Source: Burhinus oedicnemus
Lineage: Eukaryota; Chordata; Aves; Charadriiformes; Burhinidae
Reading direction: 5' to 3'
Assembly: GCA_008921705.1 (NCBI GenBank)
Contig: VFFE01007028.1
Span: 1,055,297 to 1,119,296, forward strand
DNA length: 64,000 bases
Numbering within the stretch: position 1 is the stretch's first letter; every line of letters begins with the position of its first letter. This document shows positions 23,718 through 36,506 of the stretch, in pieces. The notes below the pieces were generated by a model, which made no database searches, was not told the DNA's origin, and worked only from the letters and a program-made list of their open reading frames with translations. Both the position numbers and the translations under genes were made by a program.

Positions 23718-26700
23718 TATAATAGGCATAATAAAATAAATAGCAGAAGGTTTCAAACATGGCATCAGATTTTCAGATTACTTTTCTATATTAGTTTTTC
23801 CTAGAGCTGGACTTCAGAATACAGTTTTTGAGATAATCATTATTTGAAGACATTACAGAATTACAATAAACATTAAAAAACCTAAGACAGTAACAGTAAG
23901 CAAGTTCAGCAACACAAAGAGGCAGCAGCATTTCAAGGACCAGGAGAGGACCAAATGGAAAAGGCTTGAGATTATTACACTCAAGACACAACAAATTAAA
24001 AGACTGGTAATACTGATTATAGAAAATGATTGGAAACTAGATTGATGATTAGGAAACTAGAAAAGACAGTAAAAGATGAAATTTAGTTTTATTTGAATGC
24101 AGGTCTAGTAAAAGTATGCCAAAAATCAGGCAGGGGGCTCACAGTAAGGGTAGGACTATTTGTACAAGTATTTGGCATAGCATCATTAACAACAACAAAA
24201 TTTTTCAGCAAATGTTTTGCTCAACAGTTACCAAATGACTCACTTATAGAAATCACATTATCAGGAAAAACTGAAAAACAGGAAAACAGAAAAAATGCTA
24301 AGGGGAACAAGATTAATTACAAGCACTGTAATACAATACAAAAGTAGACAGTTTAGAACTGTGTCATGACTGGCTTCCACAATTCACTGTATCAGAGTCA
24401 GATATCAACGGTCTGAAGAAGAACTGGAATGCCTGCTAAATGCTTACTAACATTAAATAATTTCTTTAGCCACATCAATTCTGCCACAGGAAAGTGGCAA
24501 TAACTACCTATGTCTCAAGGATCTTTGATAGCACACAAGAAGAACCACTTTGTATAGCTCTTTGTATAACTCTGTGTATTCAGGTCAACTTTCAAATTTG
24601 CCTTCACTTACAGAAGTCTTATATCAGCTCCTACCTGCCTCTAGGAATAAAAAGATTAAAGACTGTTTTCAACATAGCTTGGTAGATGGTTACAGCAGAG
24701 CATCTCAGTGACAGATTTGTAAGACCAGCCCAGCAATGAAAATCAGTAAGAGCTTTTACCTGACCTAGAAGTAAAAGCTACCAAACTGACTGCATAACAT
24801 CATGCAAAACCGAGTATCACCTCAGCTCTAATTGTATAGCTCATCTCCAATAATGTTTACTCTTTTCTTTCACACAAAAGTCAATAGTGGTCCAAATTTT
24901 CTCAAGTTAACCTGAATACTGCATAACCCCCTGCTAACATAATGTTATTCTTTTAAAAGCGTATTTGTGGACTTAAAACAGTGGCTGAAAATAAACAAAG
25001 GGAGAGTTACTGAATAGATGTTCCAGAGTTAAAATTGTAACAGACAAAAAGATGATGTATCAGATATAAGTGAACTGTACAACGTTTGATTTTTTTCAGC
25101 AAAAGCATCCAAAACTTGAGAGCCCATTCTCATTGAGGCAACAAGTCATAGCTCCACTGGCTTCAATGGAAAAATTGTACAATAACAGAAGCACAAAATT
25201 GACCTGAAACATTTGTATGAAACGTATCTTAACCTGTTTAAATGTGTTGCAAATATCAGGACAAAGTAAGGGTTTGTGGCATAATTCCAATTATTTCTAG
25301 TTTGATTTTATGTGCAAACACGCTGAGACTAGTCTCTCAAGACAGTATCTGTTTCTGTTAGGAACAGGATGTTAAAAGACTCTTTTTAGATTAAATACAC
25401 AAACAAAAGCAAAACAAAACTCTAGACTATTCTATTATTTAGCAGAATTAGCAGTATCTGCACAGAAATATCTACAGATTAAGCTAACAGGAAGAGGTTC
25501 TAGTCTTTTGTATTACCCATACGCATACATAATGTGCATGTAGTGGCTCCATTAAAAGGCCCTGTAGTCTGTTGGGACTGATGTTCCTAACAACAACAAT
25601 ATGGAAGACGTTTCATGGATGCATTTGCCAAACCTGACAGTCAATATATAAAGGAATTCAGTCACCCTTCAAGTATGTAGAAACTTTCAGAAGCGTATTT
25701 TACCTCTAAAACATCAAGAATTGAAGGGCTTCAGTCACAAAAACCAAAAACACCTTTAAGGAGCTAGACTGAAGGATCCAATAGCATTTTTAGACAGCTA
25801 AAATATGGCTAATGGATCAGGAAGCCAAAAAGATTTGAAATAGTAGAGAACTTCCAGGGAACACTAGGTTACATTTCAGCAGGCTAATCTGGATAAAAGA
25901 ACAGTAAACTAGCATAAAAATACTGGAAAGTTTCCCCATCTAAACACACTCAAGAGGAAGGCAGTAAAAACTGCCAAAAGCATCTTTAACAAGCTTCCAA
26001 ACATACGTTCCACATCAGAAGAGATTCCCAGCTGAGAAGTGGAAAGACATGATGGGCATATTAGAAAAAACAGAAATCTTTTGTAAAACTAAATAAATGT
26101 GGAGAAAGAAAAAGCTGTTGATGGTCATATAAGCAGTAAGTGGTTTTACACAACAGCATTTTCAATATATAAGATAATTAAGTTTCAACATCTCTGAAAA
26201 ATTAATGAAAGTACTGTAATGATTCACTCCCCACTCTCATTAAATCCTTACAACTTACAAAATCTGCCTTTGACTCTGCAAATGGAGACCTAGCTCCAAA
26301 AAGTAAAATCTGGGCTTCATCTCCTAAAAATAACTCTATGTTCATATTTATAAACACTTAGTTAAGATGACAAAAATCCTAACACACAGGGCTTTATCAT
26401 GGAATAGCAATTGCAAAAACTCACTTAACTTTAAATCTTACAACATGTATTTATATTTCTGTGTAACAAAGAATAGTCATCTGTTGTTGCTTACATAGAT
26501 GTTTCTACAGAGCCTCAAACTTCTTAACGTGTTTGGTTTTTACTGTTCACTAATGTCAGTGAGTTCAGTTCAAAGTCTTCACTGAAGCAAAACTCACAGT
26601 GGACTCGCTGTGAATTCCAAAAAAATAAACCCTTGGAAGCAGTACAGATATAAGAATAGATTTTGAAAAAAAACCCCAAACAAACTGAAAAACAAACCCC

Positions 26701-29700
26701 AGAAGTTAGTCGAGTCTCCTAGAAATTCACAGAGTTAGTCTTCTTGGTATTTATTGCAATCAGTGTTCTTTTAAAGAGAGTAATTTTGTTCTAGAAACTA
26801 CTTAGAACTTTGATTTTTACTTGTTCATTTCACAGGATTAAAAAGGGAAATAAAACTGTGATCTTTAAGACAGTCAGAGATATCAACATTTATAAAAGCA
26901 CATGACAAATTCAAAAATTCCCACAAATACATGCTATGAAACATGTGCCTGAAGATAGATACGCGTTCATATCTATGACATAAATTGAAGCCTTAGCAAT
27001 ACATGTTTCATCTGGTGACTTGAAATACCAGAAAATGACTTTGTTAAACTTATCAGAAGTAAAGCCCCATAAAATTGTTCAAAAGCATATGCTGACTGTT
27101 AACATTTGCTGAATGTATTTTGAAGGCTTTTTAAAAATACCTAAATCTTAAGCGGTGAAGTCTGATACTTCCTGCTTGGTCCTTAAACTTGGCAATAATA
27201 AAAATTTATCATAGCAAATAATCACTCTATGTTATAGAAAACATTTAATGCTTAAGAAATTGGCAAAACAACACATCTGATTTTAAATATTAGTTACAAA
27301 AGTTAAACAGTAGAAATGAAATATTCACTACATCTTAGTAAAAGCTGGTAGAAGTTCAGCTGGAGAGCAAATGGAATATATACTTTTTCCTGGACCTGTA
27401 ACAGAAAACATAGCACATACTTTCGTTTCTGACTAATGAGAAAGATCAACAGTAAGTCTGAACAACTCCCTAAATGTACCAGTGAGCTCTTTTGCTGACC
27501 AAAGAGCAATAAAATGGGTATATCTGTTTGTTGACAAAAGATCTGTCATGGGAACAGTGCCAAGAGTCTGTCCCCAGATATCCCAAAGCACTACCGGACA
27601 CAGAAAAGACTCCAAGAAACATATAGGTTTGCTACGCACTTAATTTTTCTGGAGGGTTGAGACCTGCCTTTTTCTGAACCGAAGGACATAGAAGAGATTC
27701 TGATGGAAAACCTCAGTCAATCTTTTCCTTCAGGGAGCTTTCTGTGGGTTTTCCAACAGTAGAAGGAATCTTTTCCCCCAAATTATTACATAAATATATA
27801 AAATAGCCAAGATAAATATTTTGAGAAGTCTTAATACAAGATGAAAATATTTAGTTTTCAGAATTGAGTTGGTGTGTTATCATCACTAGTTTCCCACTAT
27901 TCATAATCACCATCTGTTTATAGAAACCATCTCTCACCTTTCATTTTAAAGTCAGCTTGTCAGCCCTTCAGTAGGAATGCTTCTTTTTGCACATGCTTGC
28001 ACAGTGCTTAGCAAAATGTGTTCTTAAACCCTGAATGGGATATGTAGCAGGTAAGTTCTTCACCAAACTCTGAAAAACCTCACAACTTCTCAATGAAAGA
28101 TAAAGGAAATGGCTAAAAATGGTCAAAACATGATCTTAAAATCTTTTGTGAGAGCAAAATGATCCCTCTCAAGCCCATCAGAATGTACAATTATTTGAAG
28201 CTCTTACTAAGATTTATTATGTTCTTTGAATGTCATAATCTTCACACTGTTTTCTGGTAACCAAACTGTTTATATTTCAAGAGAAAAGCAAATCCAGTAG
28301 GAGGAAAAATGGTATCATACATCTCTTACACTGACAGAATTATGCTAGGAGCAAGCAGCAGTCTGAGACCTATTTCAAAATAAGACTTATCTATACAAAA
28401 GAAGTGATACAATCTGATAAAACTAAAATATAACAAAGTGTTTATCACTCCAGTAACATGTGTGATGAAGTCTGATTTTTTTCTTGTTTTGTCAGGTTTG
28501 TTCATACTTTGATTTATCCTGAAACTAATAATTTGTAATAATTGACGCCATCTGCTGAGAAATATTATATTTAGTTCTACATTTGAATTTGGACTTCACA
28601 TACAATATCTGTACTAGATATGACTTATGGACAAAACTAAAGCTGCAGTAGAGACTTTATTAAATGATTGTATTAAAAATAAAATTGTTGAAGCATTTCT
28701 AAAGCTCAGGTTATTATGCCAATAACTTACCTTTGCATTTTCTGGAATGGTCATTTGAAACAAAAATTAAATTCGTAGTCAGAGAGTTATTTCTGTTTTA
28801 GATTTATGAAAGATATTATGATGCAATAAATAACAGCAGCTACTGAGTATGTTAGAGTGTTTTGCTCACTCTTACTCATGCAGTTATGGATTTACAATTT
28901 AGAGTGTTCTGTGATTAAGATGGCTATTGAAAAGTAAGTTCTCCCCTTTCATGGTATAACACTTGGACTAAGATAAAAAGTTCTGGTCTGTTCACTCTAA
29001 GCTGTCTTATGCAGTCCGTAAAACCTCCTCGGTGATGGGAGCCGGCTTGCCAAAATGTCAGCAGCAGGCAACCTTCCACTGCTTCCAGGCAGCCTAACTA
29101 CCACTCCCTCTGAAAAGTCTTTCGGGATCCAAGAAAAACAAGTCTGTCAGCACGTAAACTGGTATAATTTTTAGCTGAAGGATTCAACGCTATGTAACCC
29201 AATGTCATCAGTGAAACCTAGGGCAATACTAGGATGCTACACTTATGTATTCCTCTGCTTTAATCATCAAGGAGAGCATCCTAATACACACTGTAATATA
29301 CATTAAAAAAAGCACAATACAAAACACAGCAACAATCCACATGTCCAATTTCAGTCATTCTTATTAGGTCTTCCACTAGTATCAAACTTCGTGTTCGACA
29401 GTATTTCACTAATGACATTATTTTAAATATGAGCCCTGATACTTAAACAAGCAGTTAAAGACATACCTGTTCAGAAAAAGATACCATTCAACATTAAAAC
29501 AACTCTTTACAACTTTGTATTCATTAGTAGTTGGAAAATATGATGTAATGGTGACCAAAGATCTACTTGGAAATCAAATCTGGGGTGTTAGGCTTTGCTT
29601 CTCTTTGCATTTGTACAGTCGTTACCATTAAAGGCTGCTGTTTTGAGTTTCAGGCGTACAGGAAGTAGTGAAAAGATAGAATGTACAGGAAGGTAAATAC

Positions 29701-32700
29701 TATGATATGTCAAGCCTTTGAAGATGTATTATATTCACTCAGTTTCTTCTGAAAGAGCATACACATTCAATGCAGGATGGACTTAAAAAAAGATTAAAAA
29801 ACCACAGGCATGCCGATATAGACATGTACAGTTGTAGAAGTCATTCATTCACCTTCTAAGTCAGCCTGTCATGGGAGAAATTTGGTCCAGGAGTTGTTTT
29901 AATGCTGTGATTAGATCAGGATAAAAATTTTGCTCTTAACACTGATTATTAGCTCATGCTCATCAGTGAAACAGCATGGCTGCATTGCTCCTGCTTAAAT
30001 CAGTGTCTGGATAGACAAGAAATGTTATTACCTATATCTTTCAATGCAGAAATGGACCTAGATCATATGGGAAAAAAAGTTAAAAATAAGTTTCACCATA
30101 CAGAGATAGCAGTTCTATGAGATCATACACTTTTTAGCACACAGAGAAACAAACTGCCTACACAAAGCTGCCTGTATTCTTATCATTCATCTACTTTTCA
30201 TAAATTTAGCAGCATAAATTACTTTTTCTGATGGACTGGGTAGCAGGTGAGTAAGTCTGGAGATTTTATGATGCAAAAGCAGCAGTAAATGTCAAATGAA
30301 AGTAACAGAATGAAATTATTCTATTTTCTATCACAAAATGGTAAAGATCTGTTTCTAGGCAAACAAACGTTAAAGCTAGACAATGTATCAACTGCGAAAT
30401 AAATGAAAGGTTCTAAATTAAATAATTTGTCTTTTAAGAAACTAATTATTAGCTAGGCTTCCCCACAACTATTTCACTGAAATAAATGTTTTTTTCCTAT
30501 ACTTTCTGCTGATTTCCTAGTTTAATTGTTTTCAGGATAAGGAAATGAGATAGGAAAATGGAAAACACATTAGAGACATGATTAGAGACATTAGAGACAC
30601 TAGAAATACCATATCATATTGCATCAAAACAGGCTGATTTTAGAGTCGAGAGAACAGAACTAAAAAAAGAAAGCTTGCAAACTAATTAAACTGTTAAAAT
30701 AGTTAACATATGATATAGCCTACATGCTGTAAATTGAAATCTTCATAAATGATGTAAGGTACGCAAAGTGTTTAAATGATGAATAATAGCTTTGATATTA
30801 CACTAAAGGTTCTACTTGGGAGTTTGACCCTGGCTCAGGCCCAAGCCCTTTCACACATCTTTAGCAAATCCTTAATGCCTATAGACAAGAAGACACATGT
30901 ATACAGTTCAGATGGATTTTGAAAGGAATGGATAACTTTAAAATTATGAATATTATTTGCAGGTTTGCCATATGTGAAAAACGAGCATCTGTGCTCGAGT
31001 TAGAATGACACCTCACTTCCACTTCTGATGAAATGTCAGGACAGAATCCAAGTCAGGTCATCATCCAAACTTTTTCTGAAATATCAGTCCTTGCCAATGC
31101 ACAGTGCGGGAGGCAAGGTTCAACAAACCAGTCAATTTGAGCTGACATGCTGGTTCCTACTTTATGTTCAAAGAAAACTCCCGTGTACATACACAATTAT
31201 TTGCAAAAGAAGAGCATAGTATCAAAGCTGAGAATTTTCTAATGCTTCTGAGATTCTTATTTAAAGACTAAAGAATAAGTCGCATTACATAGAAGATGTA
31301 CTTATACTAGTCATTTGTTGATAAAATGTAGCTACCTTTTGCTCACATATTTCTGAAGTTATCAAAAGCTTTGTGTTATGAGGACCTAATTATATTGAGT
31401 TAATGCTATTATGACACCAAATCAAGTAAATTCTTCCTATAAAATGAGAAGGAGCATGATAAATAGGAAAAGTAGGAGGCAAAGGGATTTCCTCAGCAGC
31501 TGAGTAACTTGGAATGGAAAGAAGCAATACAGAAGAGTATTCTACATAGAAACAGGACGAGGTATAAAAGAAATCACCAAACAAATTCCCAACCTCTCCT
31601 TTGTTTTAGAAGATAAATTAAGAACAAACACACATACGAATTGCCATAAGGGAACAGATGCAAGATCAATCTAGCCTAGTATCCTGTATGGTAAGTGGCA
31701 GCATGGCAGTGTTAGATAATTCTAAAGAATATGTGATGCACTCACTGTAAAAATCCATTATATAAACTTCTGTAGGATGCATCCCGATTTTTTATCACTG
31801 GACTGGTATAAAACATGAAGAAGGAGTTTTAATATACTCTCTTTCAATAGTCTTTATTGTGTTTTTTTTTAAAGCAGTATTTTATGCCTAATTCCTGACT
31901 ACTCAGTTTCATCAGTAGGCTATTGTATGGGATCTCATTGTGTCTTTTGATAGTCTGATTATGTTAATGACTTCTTAATTCTCTTTCTGAATCACACATT
32001 TAAAAAACTGCAGAGCTTAAGAAGGGATTTTTCCTTTGCAGAAACAAGGGTAACTAGAATTCTAAAGATTTCAATTTCTAATTTTTTCAGCATTCTATTC
32101 TTAGATGTAGTTCTGGTTCTTTCACATGTATGCAGCTCATTATATACAACTCTTGTATATTCATTTGTTCCTTCTAGCTTCTCTCCTGCTTACTGTCTAT
32201 AATTTCTTTTGCACTCTTGCATGCAATCTCCACTACCATAAATAGAGCCACAACCCTGCTAAAATTTTAAAATACTCAAACAAAAGAATAACTGTGACAG
32301 TAGACTGCTAGTTCAATTACTAAGCAATTTTAGAGGATAATTGGCAACGTTAAATACTTTAAGAAATCTATTCACATTAGGACACTAGCAAAATCTAAGT
32401 TTCTACTTGCTAGCTGTTCTGTCTGAATTTTGAGCTGAAGATTCTCCTTTCAGTTAAAAAAATCCTCACAAAATGCATATTAAACAGTATACAGAAATGT
32501 AAGTCACGAATATGTAAAAGTTATACATGACAACCTAGGATGAGGCATGTTCTTTACTAACAAAAACATAAGCACTTCTAGAACCTACTGACACCAACAA
32601 ATCTTTTTTTTTGAACAATTCAATTAGAAAAAAAAAAGAAAACATACAACTATGCAACAAAAATCTCTATACAGTTACTGGAAGTTGTTTTATGTGGATT

Positions 32701-33738
32701 TTGAAACTAATAATTTGCAAGAATATTGTTATTTATTTCATAAATAACCAGCTCAGGTGATGTAAGGAAAGACAGCTGCAATGCTCAAGTTAACCCTTTA
32801 CAATTAACCACTATAAAAATTCCCTTACTTACACAATCCATGCTACCTGATCAATATAATTTGCACTGTCTGAGTTGCTGTTTCTATACAGATTTAGGCA
32901 CATACTTAAATCCTGTGGTATTACTTACATGGATAAAGTGAAACATATCATTAAAATCTTGTAAAATCTGGTTCTAGGAATGGTTTCAGGTAGTTCTGAA
33001 AACTTAGTATACAGAAGAATACGTTTTCCAAAATGTTATCAGTAAATATTACTCATACCTCCATATCTTTTAAACCCCACTCTTCGAATCTAATGATTCG
33101 AATATTTAATCTCATCTTTTAAGGTGCATGATTCAGTATTTATAACTTTTGGGGTTGACAATGTAAGTTTCTGGAATCTCTTTAATATCCACATTAATTG
33201 AAGAGTGCAAGGCAACATTAGAGGAATCATTTATGAGTCCTGACGAAGTCTATGGTTAATTCCTAAGTCCCGAGAAGAGCATTTCATATTTTTGCAATGG
33301 TCCCTATCAAACTTCTTTTCCATTCTTTCACAAGCTGCCCCAGCCAGGTGACAATTTCATTGCAGCAGTAGGCTGTCAAAAACTTACCATGATGAGAAAG
33401 CTCTTCAAACCCATACAGAAATTTGAAAGTTAAGAGGAAAACCGTAAGTCACAATATGTATTTGGTGGATATCAGAGTATTAGAATTACATATTTGCAAA
33501 TAACTTCTTTTGCTATGTAAGTTGACCACTATGCTTTTCACCAGATGGTGTTCTCTCAAGACATTTTCTTTCCTTCTTAGATAGAACAAATGGGATTAAT
33601 CAAGTCTGAAGCCTACAAATGTGTTCAGGTCTGAGTCCAATAGAAAAGAGAGCTATATCCTAGCCATTAGCAGACAGAGCTCAGAGGTTTTGGCTGCCAA
33701 GGAATGCAGCAAAGTATCTTTGCACTGTCATAGCTTTA

Positions 33739-33754
33739 AAAAAAAAAAAAAAAA
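33739..33754. repeat. Poly-A tract
   Basis: An uninterrupted run of about 16 A following CTTT, intronic. No flanking SINE or retrocopy is recognised. Confidence 0.85.
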
Positions 33755-36293
33755 GTAGAAAACCAGTAATAACCACTTTAGGTTTTATGATACTTTGCAG
33801 CTAAGGATCTCAAAGCAGTAACTTGTCTACAAAGAAAGTGGAATCCTTCATGTGGATACAGCCTTTGCCTTCACATGATATTGATCTGTAATTTAAAATT
33901 CTTTCTTTTTTTTTTTTTATATTGTGATATAGGCTGCTTGTTCTAGTACTGGCTTTCTTTTTACTGACTTTGACTCTCACAACTTTTCTCTTCTTTTTTT
34001 TTTTCCTTGAGCCCTCTGGCTTTATTCTAACTACTACTGCGTATTCTTAAGTACTTGTTTTATTTTTCTTAAGTTTTGAGTCCTTATCCATTCTGGTATT
34101 TTTATATTATTTTAAAATCTCAAATACAATTTTATAACTTTAAAATCTCAAACGTATTTTTAAAGACTACAGAAAAGTTTTAATACTTCTAAAAAACTTT
34201 ATTAAAGTTTCATTAAAATTTCTTTCCTGTAGCAAAATTTTACACCTGATATGATGGCTTTATGCGTACTATGTATAAGTACACAGTGAGACCTTTTCAA
34301 CGTTTTCTGATGAACTGTCTGCATATGTTTACAAGTGATATATGGTGCATTTTTCTCAAACGCGTCTCTTAGTACCACAGAGAATCAAACTGTGAAAAAT
34401 CTACAAGCTGATTTGAAAAATATATAGTCTCCAGTCTACAATAAATGTTAGTTACAGTATGAAGATAAATATTGAAGCTTGTTACTTTCAGAACTTTAAA
34501 AAATAAATCAAAAGAAAGAGAAAAATAATTTATGTATTAGGTAGACAATACTGTCAATTTCACAGACAAAAAGGCATGCAAGAGCCTGGACACTCCGTTA
34601 AATTCTTGCAGAGACAATTGGTCTCCTGAGGTTGGGTTTCAGGTATACTGGCAAGGCTGTGTGTGTTGTATTATTAACAGTGCTTCTGCTACTTTTTTAC
34701 GTCTGCCATTCTAAGTATTACCTGAGCACAATAACGCAAGCATTTTAAGAAATAATGTTTTAAGGCATTATTATTAAAACAGCTATACAGAATATTTTAA
34801 GTCCAAATGCCACCGACATTACTGGACTAGACTTGTAGCAGAATGTTTTTCATGTTCACACTTAGCATCTTGGTTATTGAGGACTTCATCTTTTTCATAT
34901 CCACATGAAATGACACAGAATACCAGAATCTGACCCAAAACTGACTGAAAAGGGGACTCAAAAGAAGGGAGAAGGTTTCCGGCTACTTTCAGAATGAGAA
35001 AACCATATCGTGCAATCCAATCATATAAAAAAGTACTACCTTCTCATCCCAGACAGATGTCCATCTAAAACTCATTATCAGAACAGGATAGGAGTCAATT
35101 ACATTTACTTATTGATTAACCAAAGACAATCCTTCAATGTTGTGGCAGATTCCCTGTGCCAACCATCTGTACCAAATAATCCTTTTTTCAATGAACACTA
35201 TTTGATATGCTCATCTACTAAATTTTACAAAACAACTCAATTAGAATAAAGTATGAATAACAACATGCTGGCTTTACTATAAGAGACAAAAACTTTTATC
35301 AGTTACCTACAGACAAATACTACTCATCTGCTGACGAAGGCACAATACATGGTAAAACAGTGTTGAGTGTGTTAGCTATCCTAAATGAATACATTATTTA
35401 TGAATTCAGCTCTAATTTGTTTGCAAACGATGTGAATTATTAAACCCCCTGAGAAACAATTAAAATATATTTTTTTTTAACTACATCAGAGTAAGAATTT
35501 TTACTTTGTTCACACTTACTAAGCTCTTGCTCCAGAAAGGTACCATTTCACTAAAGCTACTCGCATGCACAAAAATGGAGCAATTTGTCATTTCTGGAAT
35601 TAAGGTCTCAGGATACTTAATCACATTCATTTTTTTTTTAATAAAAGAAATAATCACCATGGTTTATTAAAAATGCTAAATAAAGCACAGATATCTAAAG
35701 TGTATAATATAAAAAAAATCTTAAATGTAAGCACAAAAAGTTTTGTGTTTATAATCTGATATCAGAGCTAGAAGCATAAAGAAATTTAATTTTTTTTGAG
35801 TGTAAGATTTCTCTCCTAAGCTGGAAGGTTAAAAAAGTAGAAAAAAAAAAGTTTATTGGTGTTTAAGGATACTGTGCAATTAATGATTCCTGCACAAAAA
35901 TTCTCTCAGTATCTGCAGTTCTGGTTTAGATTTCTTTTTTGTTAAAAGTCAGTATTTTCCAATTTTCCAGGGAAAAAAATTATTTCCTAGTATTTTTTAA
36001 TGAATTATGCTAAAAAAATCCTTTTTTTGAGAATTTACTCAAAGATTCAGGGGTCTGCAACTGAATTTATACTCTGGTTTTGTAGGACTGTTCAATAGAG
36101 TATTCACATCAGTTTGTAAAAGCCATCAGCACCTTGAGAGGGCTATAAATTTAAATCCCTGCATTTGTGGACAAAGAATTAGCACAATATGACTGATATT
36201 GAAAACTCTCCTGTTCTGGTACACATTTGAATGATATGCTGTGAATCATATTGTAATAATCCAATAACCGCTCACTTAATTAATAACACTAAC

Positions 36294-36506
36294 CTGTTTG
36301 TTTGGAAAGAAAAGGTAGTCTGTGAACTGAAGAGCTGAAGTCTTTTGCCTCTTTCAGACTAAAACAGCTAGAAGGGCTCTGACTTTCTTCCAAGTTGATA
36401 GAAAGAGTCTGCTCCAAGACTGTAGAACCAGCAGAGGCAGCATTAAGCTGGAAAAGAGAACCTTGCGCTTTCTTTTTTTCTTTTTTTAGCATATTTACCA
36501 GAATAT
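36294..36506 (-). CDS. KIF6: KIF6 exon: ILVNMLKKEKKKAQ helix followed by Ser-rich linker
   Basis: This 213-nt exon is the longest coding piece here: two bases finishing a split Asn, 70 codons, and one base (G) of the next codon. It opens with ILVNMLKKEKKKAQ, a near-exact KIF6 signature by recollection, and then becomes a Ser-rich, probably disordered stretch (ESQSPSSCFSLKEAKDFSSS) ending LPFLSKQT. The minus-strand acceptor is TATGTTGCAG and the donor GTTAGT. The lysine codons are encoded by two runs of seven A separated by G, a site prone to sequencing or polymerase slippage, yet the frame is intact. The phase-1 end matches the exon at 2530-2632, so I join them directly over 33.7 kb. The spacing to the next conserved block roughly agrees with human KIF6, so no intervening exon is needed, though a phase-1/1 cassette exon cannot be excluded. 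Confidence 0.92.

Larger units (their letters stand above)
2633..36293 (-). other. KIF6: KIF6 33.7-kb intron containing most of the transposon remains
   Basis: This intron is bounded on the minus strand by donor GTTAGT (at 36293) and acceptor CAG (ending at 2633). It carries the two CR1 pieces, the solo LTR, the MIR-like SINE and the 99-bp hairpin listed separately. Between these, in 2658-6685, 7376-11572, 11609-12170, 13811-16451, 16597-20381 and 20965-36293, I see AT-rich intronic sequence with short homopolymers and no gene that I can support. Confidence 0.75.
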
